Positions 27,174 to 36,239 are shown, counted from the stretch's first letter. The stretch is 64,000 nucleotides of DNA from an uncultured Pseudomonadota bacterium (GCA_903928965.1 CAIYSZ010000017.1:1-64000); one strand, 5' to 3'. Made by a program: numbers and translations. Notes: generated by a model not told the origin, from the sequence alone.

Positions 27174-27332
27174 CTAACCGCCGCGGCATCGCCAAGTTAC
27201 AAGGTCTTTTACGATGTTAACGAAATATGTTCCGTTAACATCGCGTGGTTTTAGCAATTCATCAAACAAATTCAATCGTTTGCCTTTCAGAATATCATAA
27301 CCTTTCTGACGCGGTTCTTCACTATTTTTCAA
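27174..27332 (-). CDS. Possible 52-aa reading frame upstream of the AT-rich cassette
   Basis: From a TTG at 27332 the frame reads MKNSEEPRQKGYDILKGKRL then NLFDELLKPRDVNGTY and ends TAG at 27174. AGAG lies upstream as a weak ribosome site. The composition is protein-like, but there is no recognised family and the start is non-standard. It could be a gene remnant at the cassette border. It is the only thing I can propose in the 319-base gap between the HEPN-like gene and radA, apart from an inverted repeat inside it. Confidence 0.3.
   Translation of the reverse strand: MKNSEEPRQKGYDILKGKRLNLFDELLKPRDVNGTYFVNIVKDLVTWRCRGG
27212..27243. repeat. Perfect 11-bp inverted repeat upstream of the HEPN-like gene
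   Basis: CGATGTTAACG and CGTTAACATCG flank a 10-base AT-rich spacer. It lies about 130 bases upstream of the HEPN-like start. It could be a regulator binding site or an RNA hairpin. There is no T-run, so it is not a standard terminator. Confidence 0.45.
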
Positions 27333-27403
27333 TGTAGTTCTCTTTACTTAACGCTATTGTATTCATAGGTGGCAGCCTAAACCAGACGGGCTTTCTAAAA
27401 TTA

Positions 27404-28780
27404 TCACCGCTCGCTCAACTCCCCCAACACCCCCAGCGCCTCCTGAATATTCCCCACCGCAAACACCTGCAAATTCTTGACCGGCTCCTTCGGTTTATTG
27501 CTTTTCGGAATCACCGCCCGCTTGAAACCGTGCTTGGCCGCCTCGTTTAACCGGGCGTGGCCGTTGGCCACCGGCCTAATCTCCCCGTTCAAGCCTACCT
27601 CGCCGAAAAACACCGTGTCGTACGGAATAATCCGGTCGCGCAAGCTTGAAGTCACGCTGACCATAATCGCCAGATCGCTGCTCGTCTCGCTAACCTTAAT
27701 CCCGCCCACCACGTTGGCGTAAATCTCGTCGTTACCGGTAAAAATGCCGCCGTGGCGCGACAACACCGCCAACAGCATCGCCAAGCGGTTCTGATCCAAG
27801 CCCACCGCCAAACGGCGCGGGTTGCCGTACTGGCTTTCAGTGACCAAGGCTTGAATCTCCACCAACAGCGGCCGCGTACCCTCCCACAACACCGTCACCA
27901 CGCTGCCCGGCGACGGCTTTTCCGCCCGCGACAAAAACATCGCCGACGGGTTTTTCACCTCTCTCAGGCCATTGCTCTCCATTGAGAAAAACCCCAACTC
28001 GCCGACGCTGCCGAAGCGGTTCTTATCCGCCCGCAACACCCTGAAGCGCGCGTCGTCGGTAGACGACAGCACCACTTGGGCGTCCACGATATGGCTCAAG
28101 GTCATCGGCCCGGCCAAGCTTTGATCCTTGGTCACGTGCCCCACCATCACCATGGCCGTGCCGCTGCGCTTGGCGTATTGGGTCAAATAACTGGCGCATT
28201 CGCGCACCTGCGACACCGAACCCGGCGCGGATTCGCAGCCCGGGTCGAACATCACCTGTATCGAATCGATCACCGCCACCCGCGGCTGCTCCACCGCCAG
28301 CACCTCGCAAATCTCGCGCACCGAGGTTTCGGTCAACATCTTGATCGGCGCCTGGCCCAAACCCAGGCGTTGCGCCCGCTCCGCCACCTGCTGCAACGAC
28401 TCCTCGCCGGAAATGTACAACACCGGAAAGCGGGCGGCGATATGGGCCAGCGCCTGCAACAACAAGGTACTCTTGCCCGCGCCGGGCGCGCCGCCGATCA
28501 AGGCCACGCTGCCGACCACCACGCCGCCGCCCAGCACCCGGTCGAACTCGTGCAAGCCGGTTGAAATGCGCTCGGTGTGCGTCAAATTCACTTCCGAAAG
28601 CAGATGCACCTCACTGCGCGCGCCGCTATAACCCACGCCGCGCGCCGCCGGCGGCGAAGCGCTTTCCCTAAACTCCTTGATGCTGTTCCACGCGCCGCAA
28701 TGCTTGCACTGCCCGCTCCAGCTCGGATAATCCGCGCCGCACTCCTGGCATACAAACTGAGTCTTATCTTTTTTCGCCAT
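27404..28780 (-). CDS. radA: DNA repair protein RadA
   Basis: A 458-residue RecA-like protein. It has the N-terminal zinc finger (FVCQECGADYPSWSGQCKHC), Walker A GGAPGAGKSTLLLQ, the RadA-specific ADKNRFGSVGELGFF motif, and a C-terminal Lon-like domain (IPYDTVFFGEVGLNGEIRPV). RadA drives branch migration of recombination intermediates. Its ATG overlaps the stop of the DUF6513 gene (TAATG), placing it in one operon with the methanopterin-linked genes. Confidence 0.96.
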   Translation of the reverse strand: MAKKDKTQFVCQECGADYPSWSGQCKHCGAWNSIKEFRESASPPAARGVGYSGARSEVHLLSEVNLTHTERISTGLHEFDRVLGGGVVVGSVALIGGAPGAGKSTLLLQALAHIAARFPVLYISGEESLQQVAERAQRLGLGQAPIKMLTETSVREICEVLAVEQPRVAVIDSIQVMFDPGCESAPGSVSQVRECASYLTQYAKRSGTAMVMVGHVTKDQSLAGPMTLSHIVDAQVVLSSTDDARFRVLRADKNRFGSVGELGFFSMESNGLREVKNPSAMFLSRAEKPSPGSVVTVLWEGTRPLLVEIQALVTESQYGNPRRLAVGLDQNRLAMLLAVLSRHGGIFTGNDEIYANVVGGIKVSETSSDLAIMVSVTSSLRDRIIPYDTVFFGEVGLNGEIRPVANGHARLNEAAKHGFKRAVIPKSNKPKEPVKNLQVFAVGNIQEALGVLGELSER

Positions 28781-30192
28781 TACTCCGCATCCGTTTTCCC
28801 CGGCTTCACTAACGTAGTTCCGGCCGGCTTATACGCATGCATATCCGTCTCCTCCGTCGCCGCCGGCCTCAGGTCAGCGCAGCCCCAACTCAAATTCTGG
28901 TCCTGAATATAGCGCTTGCCCAAGCGCCAGGCGATTTCAGCGCGCGCCAATTCAACGCCCAGATAAAACGCATGCCCGCCGTCGTGCGCCACGTCCAATT
29001 TCGGATATAACGCGAACGGGTCTTGCGCCGTATGCAAACCGTCGCGGTTGAACACATGCAAGCCTTGCTCGCTGGTCTGCACCCGGTAACTAGGGTCCCT
29101 AATCTCCGCCGCCAGCGCCGCGATTTCTTCAAAACTATTCGGAAACGGCGCCAGCTCGTGCAAGGTCAGCAAATCGGCGCCGATATGCTTGGGCAAGCTG
29201 TTTTGCAGCTTGGCCGCGTGCATGATGCGCCGCGCGCGGTCCGCCTCGCGCACCGCCCGGCAGGCGTGGCGGCTGACTTCGGTGGTCAGAATATGATTAA
29301 TATCCAGCTCCGAGCAAATCCCCAACAGCAAGGCATTCATGCCGCAAGTATCGGCGTGCGTCAGCTCGGTTAAATTACCCACCCCCAGCATCATCTCCAC
29401 TTCCGGATAGCGCCGGCGGAATTGAAAATTGCGTGCGATGGATTCAGTAAACCCGAAATGGATAGGGTCCAGAATCGGGTCCACGATAAACGCCCGATTA
29501 CGGCGGCTGAAATAGTCGATAGCCGCTTCCAGCGAGCTCAAATCGCCATGCCGCGATGGAATGACAATCGGCGTCGCCGCCGTCTCCTCCGCCAGCCACA
29601 AACTATTCTCGGTCAAACTCAGCAAATAATCCGCCCCGGCCCGACCGCCGGCCAGCAAATCGGCGTCCTCCAGGGAATCCACGCTCACCGTGTAACCGGC
29701 CTGCTTCAAGGCGGTAATGCAGTCGGCCAAATGCGGAAACGGCTGCCCCGGCAAACAGCCTATGTCTATCACATCCGCGCCGCTGTCCCGCAAATAAGCG
29801 GCGCGTTGCAGCGCGGCCTCCACGCTCAGATTCGGCGCGTCCACGATTTCCGCGAATATCTTGGTTCGGTACTGACTCAAATCATAGGTTTGCGCCTGCT
29901 TGCCGAAATAGTGCGGCAAATCCTTCAACTCCTCCGGCCCGCGCTCTACCGGCACTCCCAATTGCGCCGACAACACAACCAAATCGCCCTTACAGCGGCC
30001 GGGGATGATAATGCGATCCGCGCCCTGCGTATCCTGCAAACGGCGGCCTATCATCTCCGCCGTCATCAAGGCGGCCACCTTCACCCCCATGACCTGCACC
30101 TTGTAAAAAAAATCCGGCTCCATCGCCGCCAGCACTTGCCGCAACTGCTTCTCGGCCAACCGGCCGGTCAAAAACAAGATTTTTTCGCTCAT
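28780..30192 (-). CDS. DUF6513 dihydropteroate synthase-like protein, linked to tetrahydromethanopterin
   Basis: A 470-residue protein. The N-terminal part (ILFLTGRLAEKQLRQVLAAM...GADRIIIPGRCKGDL) is the DUF6513 region. The centre is a pterin-binding TIM barrel (LRDSGADVIDIGCLPGQPF, VDPILDPIHFGFTESIARN, VEMMLGVGNLTELTHADT). The family is found in methanogens and in methylotrophs that make tetrahydromethanopterin, the C1 carrier for formaldehyde oxidation, and is thought to act in its synthesis. It overlaps the downstream radA start and the upstream flavoprotein end by 1-4 bases. The exact reaction is not established. Confidence 0.88.
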   Translation of the reverse strand: MSEKILFLTGRLAEKQLRQVLAAMEPDFFYKVQVMGVKVAALMTAEMIGRRLQDTQGADRIIIPGRCKGDLVVLSAQLGVPVERGPEELKDLPHYFGKQAQTYDLSQYRTKIFAEIVDAPNLSVEAALQRAAYLRDSGADVIDIGCLPGQPFPHLADCITALKQAGYTVSVDSLEDADLLAGGRAGADYLLSLTENSLWLAEETAATPIVIPSRHGDLSSLEAAIDYFSRRNRAFIVDPILDPIHFGFTESIARNFQFRRRYPEVEMMLGVGNLTELTHADTCGMNALLLGICSELDINHILTTEVSRHACRAVREADRARRIMHAAKLQNSLPKHIGADLLTLHELAPFPNSFEEIAALAAEIRDPSYRVQTSEQGLHVFNRDGLHTAQDPFALYPKLDVAHDGGHAFYLGVELARAEIAWRLGKRYIQDQNLSWGCADLRPAATEETDMHAYKPAGTTLVKPGKTDAE

Positions 30193-30728
30193 GCCAACGC
30201 CGCCAAGCGTTGTCGCAAAGCCTCGGCCAAGGCTTCCACGTCATCCACCACCCGCGTATACGGAAAAGCGCGCAAGGCCTCGGTGGCGGCCAAATCCACC
30301 GGTCTGGGATACACCATCACCTGCTTGCCGCCCGGCGCGGTGGTCAAAATCTCCGCCGCGGTATCGCATGGATAAACAATGCTGCTCACCCGGCATTTGC
30401 CTGCTTGCGCGTACAAATTAGTGACCAAGCTATCGGCAATGCCCAACACGCACTTGGCCATGGTGTTCGAGGTGGTCGGCGCCATCACGAACGTGTGGTA
30501 AACGTGTTTATAAAACAAACCCACCGGCGGCGCGGAGGCGGCCTTGTCCCGGTACACCGGCAACCGCGCCTTCAAATCCGCCAGCGGAATATCGTACATT
30601 TTCAACACTTCCTCGCCGGCTTGGCTCACATACAAATCCACATTAGGCAAACTCAACATTAATTCGACGCATTCGACGATGTAATGCCCGGAACCGGTGA
30701 TGGCCCAAGCGAAACGCGGCACGGACAT
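30189..30728 (-). CDS. DmrB-like flavoprotein (dihydromethanopterin reductase-type)
   Basis: About 179 residues of a flavoprotein fold: FAWAITGSGHYIVECVELML, HTFVMAPTTSNTMAKCVLGIADSLVTNLYAQAGK, VYPCDTAAE. This matches the archaeal-type flavoprotein/DmrB family, which reduces dihydromethanopterin to tetrahydromethanopterin using FMN. I chose the ATG at 30728 because a TATAAT box at about 30762-30767 would place the transcript start very close to the alternative ATG at 30752. It overlaps the DUF6513 gene by 4 bases, supporting a joint role in methanopterin cofactor formation. Confidence 0.82.
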   Translation of the reverse strand: MSVPRFAWAITGSGHYIVECVELMLSLPNVDLYVSQAGEEVLKMYDIPLADLKARLPVYRDKAASAPPVGLFYKHVYHTFVMAPTTSNTMAKCVLGIADSLVTNLYAQAGKCRVSSIVYPCDTAAEILTTAPGGKQVMVYPRPVDLAATEALRAFPYTRVVDDVEALAEALRQRLAALA

Positions 30729-30821
30729 AAGAGGCGGGGGGAATCCAGTCATAAAGCGCCGATTATACTGTAACGGCGGTGAAATCCGGCGCGAATTCAG
30801 GCGGCCGACTTCGGCCAAGGT

Positions 30822-31658
30822 TTATCGAATACTTTCGCGAAAATAGGTCAGCTCCACTCCTTGTTCGCGTAACAGGGCGGCAAACTCAGGCCCGCGCAAC
30901 AATTCAAACTCCCGCGCCCAGGCATGATACGCCGCGATGCGCGGCGGAACCTCCGCCTCCGCGGCCAATCCCGGATGACACATCAACTCGTAAACCCGGC
31001 CCGGCCGCAAGCGCGGCAACAATCGCCGCAGATAAGCCGCATCCAGGCGTCCGCTTTGATTCAAGCCCAACAACGGCGATTGCCCGCCCAACGCTTCGCG
31101 GCCATTCAGCCACGCCAAAGCTTGTAGCGCGCCGCCGCGCAGGCAGCCGGCCAAATTCGCGGGCAACAGCGGCCCCGCTTGGCTGACGCGCACGTGCGGC
31201 GCCTTGAATTCCCTCGCCAATTCCAAGCTCAGTCCGAACAGCGGCGGCCACATGTGAATATGCTGATGCGAATTCAAAAACCGTATCTCGCCGCCGGCGC
31301 GGACTGTCTCGATTTGCGCCCGCCACTCCTGCCTGATTAAAGCCAGGGACAAGCCCCCGCGCAACACCAAGCCAGCCAGCCCGGCAATACCAGGAAATTC
31401 GCCGCCCCGCGCGGCCAGGCGCGCCGCCAACGCCGCCGTCAACGGCCGGCCGCTCGTCAAATTCAAATGCACGCCCACGTCGGCCTGGGTTTCGCGGCGC
31501 AAGCGCGCCAGCCAAAACGGCAAATCCACACCGTTGGCCAACACTCCGGCGGCGGTCACTGTCCCGGCGCTCGCCAACTGCAATATGCCTTCGTTTACCC
31601 ACGGGTAATAGCCGAAATCATCGGCGTTGACGATCAAACCGGCTTTAGGCTCGTGCAT
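30822..31658 (-). CDS. ChbG/HpnK-family (YdjC-like) deacetylase
   Basis: A 278-residue protein with the family metal-binding motifs LIVNADDFGYYPWVNEGI (Asp pair), VGVHLNLTSG and NSHQHIHMWP (His ligands). The family removes N-acetyl groups from sugars; ChbG acts on chitobiose, HpnK is linked to hopanoid synthesis, and others act on lipid-linked sugars. The stop of the ArnT-like gene upstream shares its first base, so the two are coupled. Together they suggest modification of a lipid-linked sugar at the envelope, for instance lipid A or hopanoids (inference). Confidence 0.85.
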   Translation of the reverse strand: MHEPKAGLIVNADDFGYYPWVNEGILQLASAGTVTAAGVLANGVDLPFWLARLRRETQADVGVHLNLTSGRPLTAALAARLAARGGEFPGIAGLAGLVLRGGLSLALIRQEWRAQIETVRAGGEIRFLNSHQHIHMWPPLFGLSLELAREFKAPHVRVSQAGPLLPANLAGCLRGGALQALAWLNGREALGGQSPLLGLNQSGRLDAAYLRRLLPRLRPGRVYELMCHPGLAAEAEVPPRIAAYHAWAREFELLRGPEFAALLREQGVELTYFRESIR

Positions 31659-33127
31659 TAAAACGGCCTATTAAACAATGGACTTGCGTGAAACAAAGTA
31701 TATTGAGCATAATGAGCCGCAGGCTGCAAACGGTTTTGCATTTCCAGCGGCAATTGCCGGGCAATAACGTCGCGAATCACGTAATAATCATGGTTAGCCG
31801 GCGTCAACCGCTCCCGCAAGGCCTGAATGCCGTCCAGTTCAATCACGCCGCCTTGCAGGTAAAATTGCGCCGAAAACGCTTTTTCCTTTAAATACACCAA
31901 GCGCTCGTCAGCGGCGGCCTCTTGCTGAAACGCCTGCACCAACGGCTTTTGCGATTTAAAAAAATCCACGCCCGAGAACTGATAAAAAAACACCAAACCG
32001 GCAAACGCCAGCGGGGTCGGCAACACCAGCCATGGAGACGGCATGTTTTCGCGTCCGCGCCAACTAGCCGACAACAAAGCCATGCCCGGCAAACCGGGCA
32101 ATACATAAGTCCAAATCAAATTGGCGGAAAAAGTGAAAAAGACCAAAGGCGACAACATCCACAACAAGCAATACAAGGGCCAGCCGTCCCCCGCCCTAAA
32201 CTTGAAGCCAAGCCCGGATAGCCTCGCCGCCAAAACCAAGCGCCGCAACAACACCAAACTCCACGGAAAAGCCCCGCCCAGCCAATACAGCCAAATCATG
32301 CCTAAGGGCTGAGAACGGCCCACCCCGTATAAATCGCCTTTCCAGCCGGGCTCGGTAAACCGCTTCCAATGCTCGCCGATAAAAAAATATTCCAAAAAAC
32401 CCGGCGTGCGCCGCTCCGCCAAATAAAACCAAGGCGCGCACAATACCAAAAATAATACAACACCGGTAATCCACGGCATCCGCCGCCAACACGCCCGCCA
32501 TTCCCCGGTCAATACTACCCATAGACCAACGCAAAATCCGGACAGCACCAGCGCAATCGGCCCCTTGGCCATCACCCCTATGCTCAAAGCCACGAAAAAC
32601 CAATAACCGTCGGCCTTGCAACCCAAGCGCACGGCGCGCCAAAATGCCGTCAAGGCCCAGGTCACCCCAAAACTCAAGCCCAAATCCATGGCCACGGCCC
32701 CGGCCATGACAAAAAACAGCACACTACTAGCCAGAATCAATACCGCCGACCAAGCCGCGGTTTTACCGTCCCGTTGCCAGCCAAGACGAAACACCAGCGC
32801 CGCCATGCCAAAGCTCAACAAAAAGGAAGGCAAGCGGGCGCTAAAATCGTTGACGCCGCCCACACCCAAACTCAACGCGGTCAACCAAATCGTCAACGGC
32901 GGCTTTCCCCAAAACGGCACGCCGTAATCGAACATGGGCGTCACCCAATTACCGCTTTCCAGCATTTTTCTCGCCATTTCAGCATAGCGAGACTCGGAAG
33001 GATCGTATAAAGGGTAAAGCCCCAAGGTCATAAGCCGCGCCAACAACAAAACGCACGCTAAGCCGAGGCCAGCTGAACGGTTAAAAGCAAATGGCCGCGG
33101 CGTGGCGGCTTGATCGGAATGTTCCAT
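31658..33127 (-). CDS. ArnT-like (PMT family) lipid-dependent glycosyltransferase
   Basis: A 489-residue inner-membrane protein with about 11-12 predicted helices. The first periplasmic loop has LYDPSESRYAEMARKMLESGNWVTP, containing the acidic residues of the ArnT/PMT catalytic loop, followed by PFWGKPPLTIWLTALS. ArnT-like enzymes move sugars from a polyprenyl carrier to lipid A or other acceptors. The start at 33127 (MEHSDQAATPRPF) is the best placed; a longer frame to 33205 is unlikely. The gene is coupled to the deacetylase, and the pair resembles lipid-sugar modification loci. Confidence 0.88.
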   Translation of the reverse strand: MEHSDQAATPRPFAFNRSAGLGLACVLLLARLMTLGLYPLYDPSESRYAEMARKMLESGNWVTPMFDYGVPFWGKPPLTIWLTALSLGVGGVNDFSARLPSFLLSFGMAALVFRLGWQRDGKTAAWSAVLILASSVLFFVMAGAVAMDLGLSFGVTWALTAFWRAVRLGCKADGYWFFVALSIGVMAKGPIALVLSGFCVGLWVVLTGEWRACWRRMPWITGVVLFLVLCAPWFYLAERRTPGFLEYFFIGEHWKRFTEPGWKGDLYGVGRSQPLGMIWLYWLGGAFPWSLVLLRRLVLAARLSGLGFKFRAGDGWPLYCLLWMLSPLVFFTFSANLIWTYVLPGLPGMALLSASWRGRENMPSPWLVLPTPLAFAGLVFFYQFSGVDFFKSQKPLVQAFQQEAAADERLVYLKEKAFSAQFYLQGGVIELDGIQALRERLTPANHDYYVIRDVIARQLPLEMQNRLQPAAHYAQYTLFHASPLFNRPF

Positions 33128-33342
33128 GCGAAAAGTCCAGAACCGATAGGCGAATAATCGCAAAATAATACCAGAACGCTGCCAAGGAATTGGGCGCAAA
33201 CGCAATAAAGTTCCGTAATCCGCTACAACATTAGACCGCGTTTAAACAGCATGCCGGCGCTGGCCATGCCTACGCATCCCCTGAAGCTTTGCAGCCAAGA
33301 ACTAATTCAATAAGTTTTTTAATGAAACTATTATTTGCAATT

Positions 33343-33363
33343 GACAATGATTCTTATTATCAT
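33343..33363. promoter_or_regulatory. Fur-box-like site upstream of the multicopper oxidase
   Basis: GACAATGATTCTTATTATCAT resembles the Fur consensus (GATAATGATAATCATTATC) and the feoA site at 55799-55816 (both contain AATGATTCT.AT). It lies about 190 bases before the multicopper oxidase start. Fur control is inferred. Confidence 0.5.
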
Positions 33364-33367
33364 ACGA

Positions 33368-33381
33368 TTGTACGTGTACAA
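33368..33381. promoter_or_regulatory. Palindromic operator-like sequence
   Basis: TTGTACGTGTACAA: two perfect 6-base arms around GT, immediately after the Fur-like site. The shape suits a dimeric repressor. The rest of the 424-base gap before the oxidase gene shows no further feature I can support. Confidence 0.4.
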
Positions 33382-33551
33382 CCACCTAGTTCAAAAAGAC
33401 TGGGGACGCGCCAACTCGTTTTTTGCTTAGACTAGCGCGATTGTCCCGGCTAACACTAACAGCCGTTTGGATATTTCATAACCGAAGTAAGGAAACTCAG
33501 AACTTTTGTAACTCATTATTGAAATTAACGCTCATAATTTAGGAACAATCC

Positions 33552-35645
33552 ATGAACGCCGTAACCCTACGAAAGAATCTGTTCGCCCTAGCGGCGACGC
33601 TGGCCACGCCGGCGGCTTACACTCAGGAACTGCTCGAACCTATAGTATTGAGCAGCAAGCCTTCAAACAAAACCCTTGATATCTTAATGATAGCCAAGCC
33701 CTCCACCTCCAACCCGTTTAAATATCTGACCACCACGACGAATCCCAAACCGGTGGAAACCTGGGTTTACGATATTTGTGAGAGAAAATCCCTTAAGCAA
33801 ACCGCCTGCCCGGCGTTAAAAGGCAACGCCACCCTATACGGCGACTTCCGGCTGCAACTCAATCCAGGCGACACCTTAAAAATTCACCTGGTCAACCAAT
33901 TGCCCCTGATCCCGGACCCGGACGCGGAAGGTCAACCCGGCCCAGCGGACAACCCCAACGACATCTACGACCCCACGGAAGCTTATACAACCCAAAATCC
34001 GACCAATCTGCACACCCACGGCATGCTGGTTTCCCCTTACATCCCGCAGAGCACGGATAAAACCTCTCTTTGGGGCGATAGTATTTATGTGCTAACCTTC
34101 AACTCGCAAAACTGCGTCATGTCCTCTCCCACGCAAACCGCCGCCGCTTGTATTCAAAACGCAGTCACGGGCTCCCACGTTCACGGCGCAATTGACTTGG
34201 ATGCCACCGATTACCAAATTCAAATTCCAAAGCATCACCCGTCCGGTCTGTTCTGGTTTCATCCGCATGCGCACGGCATATCCATGAATCAAATCGCCGC
34301 CGGCCTTTCAGGTATCATCACCGTCGGAAAAATCACCGACTACCTGCCCGGCCTGCCCTCCGACGTCAACACCCGGCATCTGATTCTTAAGGACATACAA
34401 ATCAACGGCGATAACACGCTTAAAACCCAATTAGACCCTGGGTTGTGCGATAACGCCGCCCCCACCGCCAACGCATGCACCGGCAGCGACGACGTTACCA
34501 CTAACGGCAGCTGGAATTTCACCGTCAACGGCCAAATTCAACCGACCATCACCGTCAAACCCCAAGGAGAAATTTGGCGTTTGACCGATGCCTCCGCCAC
34601 AGCTACCTATGACCTGCAATTGACCGACACCGCAACCCAATCGCCCATCGTGATGCAATTATTGTCCATAGACGGGGTGACCGCCATGCCGGCGCAAACC
34701 CTGTCCACCGGCACTTTAAATCAAATGGGGGCCAGCAAATACACCGCCGTGCCTTGCCCTAATGTCAATACTGATCTGCCGGACTCCATTTGCATCAGCA
34801 AGCTGCATTTAATGCCCGGCGCCCGCGCCGAAGTTTGGGTAGCGAACCGCAACGCCAACCAACAAACCGAAAAGCCCGCCGCCGCCGCGGTGTTTGAAAC
34901 CACCGGCTACAATACCGGCCCGAACGGCGATACCTGGCCGCCGATGAAATTGGCCAACGTCAATTTTCTAGGCTCTCAATTGACGCCCAGCCATTTGAAC
35001 ATCAACGCCTCCGCCATAGGCGACACCGCCGTCGCCTATAACAAGATCGCCAGTGAACTAAGCAAAGCCAGCAGCGCCTTCCCGGCCTCGAAGGTCACCG
35101 ACGCCTATCAAGGCGCGTGCCAACCCTTGCCCGCCGGTTATAAACGGCGCATCTTCTTTGGTTACCCCACCGGGCCCACCTTCGGTCTCGGCATGGAATT
35201 GATAGACCAAAACGGACTCCCTGTAGCCGGCAGCTTCCAGGATATCACGCAATTCCCGCAGCCGACGTCCATCTGCCTGCCGCTAGGCCCAGGCAACACC
35301 CCGGTCACCGAACAATGGGAATTGGTCAACACCACGGCGGAAGACCACAACTTTCACATCCATCAAACCAAATTCCGGGTTTTATCCGATGGGGAACTGA
35401 CCGAGGGCCTGTCCAATCTATCGGATCTCAGCATCCTGCAAGACAGCGTGCCGGTTTTGACCGGCGGCGCCAACTGCGACGGCACCGTGGCCACCTGGCG
35501 TAGTGGCGGTTGCCCCACACCGTCCATCACCGTGGAAATTCCGTTCGCCATCGCCGGCGACTTTGTTTACCACTGCCACATCCTGGAACATGAAGACGGC
35601 GGCATGATGTCCAACATCCACGTGGTCGCCAACCCTAACCAATAA
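33552..35645 (+). CDS. Exported multicopper oxidase
   Basis: A 697-residue protein with a signal peptide (MNAVTLRKNLFALAATLATPAAYT) and the four copper motifs of the family: NLHTHGM, WFHPHAHG, HNFHIHQTKF and VYHCHILEHEDGGMM. These build the type 1 and trinuclear type 2/3 copper sites. Such enzymes oxidise metal ions or phenolic compounds in the periplasm with reduction of O2. The sequence is longer than CueO (about 516), with extra Cys-containing insertions around residues 70-90 and 180-200. A Fur-box-like site upstream suggests a link to iron, perhaps ferroxidase activity or siderophore processing. Substrate unknown. Confidence 0.9.
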   Translation: MNAVTLRKNLFALAATLATPAAYTQELLEPIVLSSKPSNKTLDILMIAKPSTSNPFKYLTTTTNPKPVETWVYDICERKSLKQTACPALKGNATLYGDFRLQLNPGDTLKIHLVNQLPLIPDPDAEGQPGPADNPNDIYDPTEAYTTQNPTNLHTHGMLVSPYIPQSTDKTSLWGDSIYVLTFNSQNCVMSSPTQTAAACIQNAVTGSHVHGAIDLDATDYQIQIPKHHPSGLFWFHPHAHGISMNQIAAGLSGIITVGKITDYLPGLPSDVNTRHLILKDIQINGDNTLKTQLDPGLCDNAAPTANACTGSDDVTTNGSWNFTVNGQIQPTITVKPQGEIWRLTDASATATYDLQLTDTATQSPIVMQLLSIDGVTAMPAQTLSTGTLNQMGASKYTAVPCPNVNTDLPDSICISKLHLMPGARAEVWVANRNANQQTEKPAAAAVFETTGYNTGPNGDTWPPMKLANVNFLGSQLTPSHLNINASAIGDTAVAYNKIASELSKASSAFPASKVTDAYQGACQPLPAGYKRRIFFGYPTGPTFGLGMELIDQNGLPVAGSFQDITQFPQPTSICLPLGPGNTPVTEQWELVNTTAEDHNFHIHQTKFRVLSDGELTEGLSNLSDLSILQDSVPVLTGGANCDGTVATWRSGGCPTPSITVEIPFAIAGDFVYHCHILEHEDGGMMSNIHVVANPNQ

Positions 35646-35656
35646 CCCGCCGGATT

Positions 35657-35682
35657 CTTGGCGCGGCGGCGGCCGCGCCAAG
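35657..35682 (+). terminator. Hairpin after the multicopper oxidase
   Basis: A perfect 11-bp stem (CTTGGCGCGGC/GCCGCGCCAAG) with a 4-base loop, 11 bases after the stop codon. The downstream T content is low (TTCTGCTCC), so termination may be inefficient. Confidence 0.6.
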
Positions 35683-35718
35683 TTCTGCTCCCGCACAGGC
35701 CGACGCTCAAATCGACGT

Positions 35719-36093
35719 TTAAAATATGCGCGCGGCGCAACGAGCCAAACGGTAAGCCCGCTCCGGACAGCCTTCCACCCCCGCGGCGCGAGTCAAGCCT
35801 TGTAAATACAATTGATAACCGGCTCCGGAAAGCATCGCCATCTCCACGCCGGGTATATGAGCGAACACTTTGAATAAACTGAAAGCCAGGGGATTGGCCA
35901 GATCAATACAAATTTTCGGCTTTTCGCAACGCTCACTGATGAAACGCGCCAACGCCTCAAGCTCCGCGGGATGGGTTTGAAAAGGTCTAGAAATAAGGGT
36001 TTTGCCCTGGTCGGCGATCACTGCAATCAATTGCTGTTCTTGGTTGTGATGTTGATTGATAGCATCGATGCCGACGTAACTTCGCTCGCTCAT
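35719..36093 (-). CDS. Small IS110-like (DEDD RNase H fold) protein without transposase activity
   Basis: A 124-residue protein beginning MSERSYVGIDAINQHHN, which recalls the YVGIDVSK opening of IS110-type DEDD transposases. It continues with ADQGKTLISRPFQTHPAELEALARFI and KICIDLANPLAF at the position of the second catalytic strand. The family's later KTD..DA motif is absent, and the protein ends where the transposase would continue. It may be a domesticated or truncated transposase N-domain. The start at 36093 is preferred over 36120. No terminal repeats are seen. Confidence 0.45.
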   Translation of the reverse strand: MSERSYVGIDAINQHHNQEQQLIAVIADQGKTLISRPFQTHPAELEALARFISERCEKPKICIDLANPLAFSLFKVFAHIPGVEMAMLSGAGYQLYLQGLTRAAGVEGCPERAYRLARCAARIF

Positions 36094-36239
36094 GGTAAGC
36101 TCACAGGTTGTTGATGACAAGCAAAGTATAATGGCAAGGGCCTAAAAACCCTGTATATATTCGGGTAAAAGTATAAAAATCCGGTAAAAAGCCAAAACGC
36201 CCGCCGCTTTCGACCAAACCAAAGCCTTGAAACAAAACA

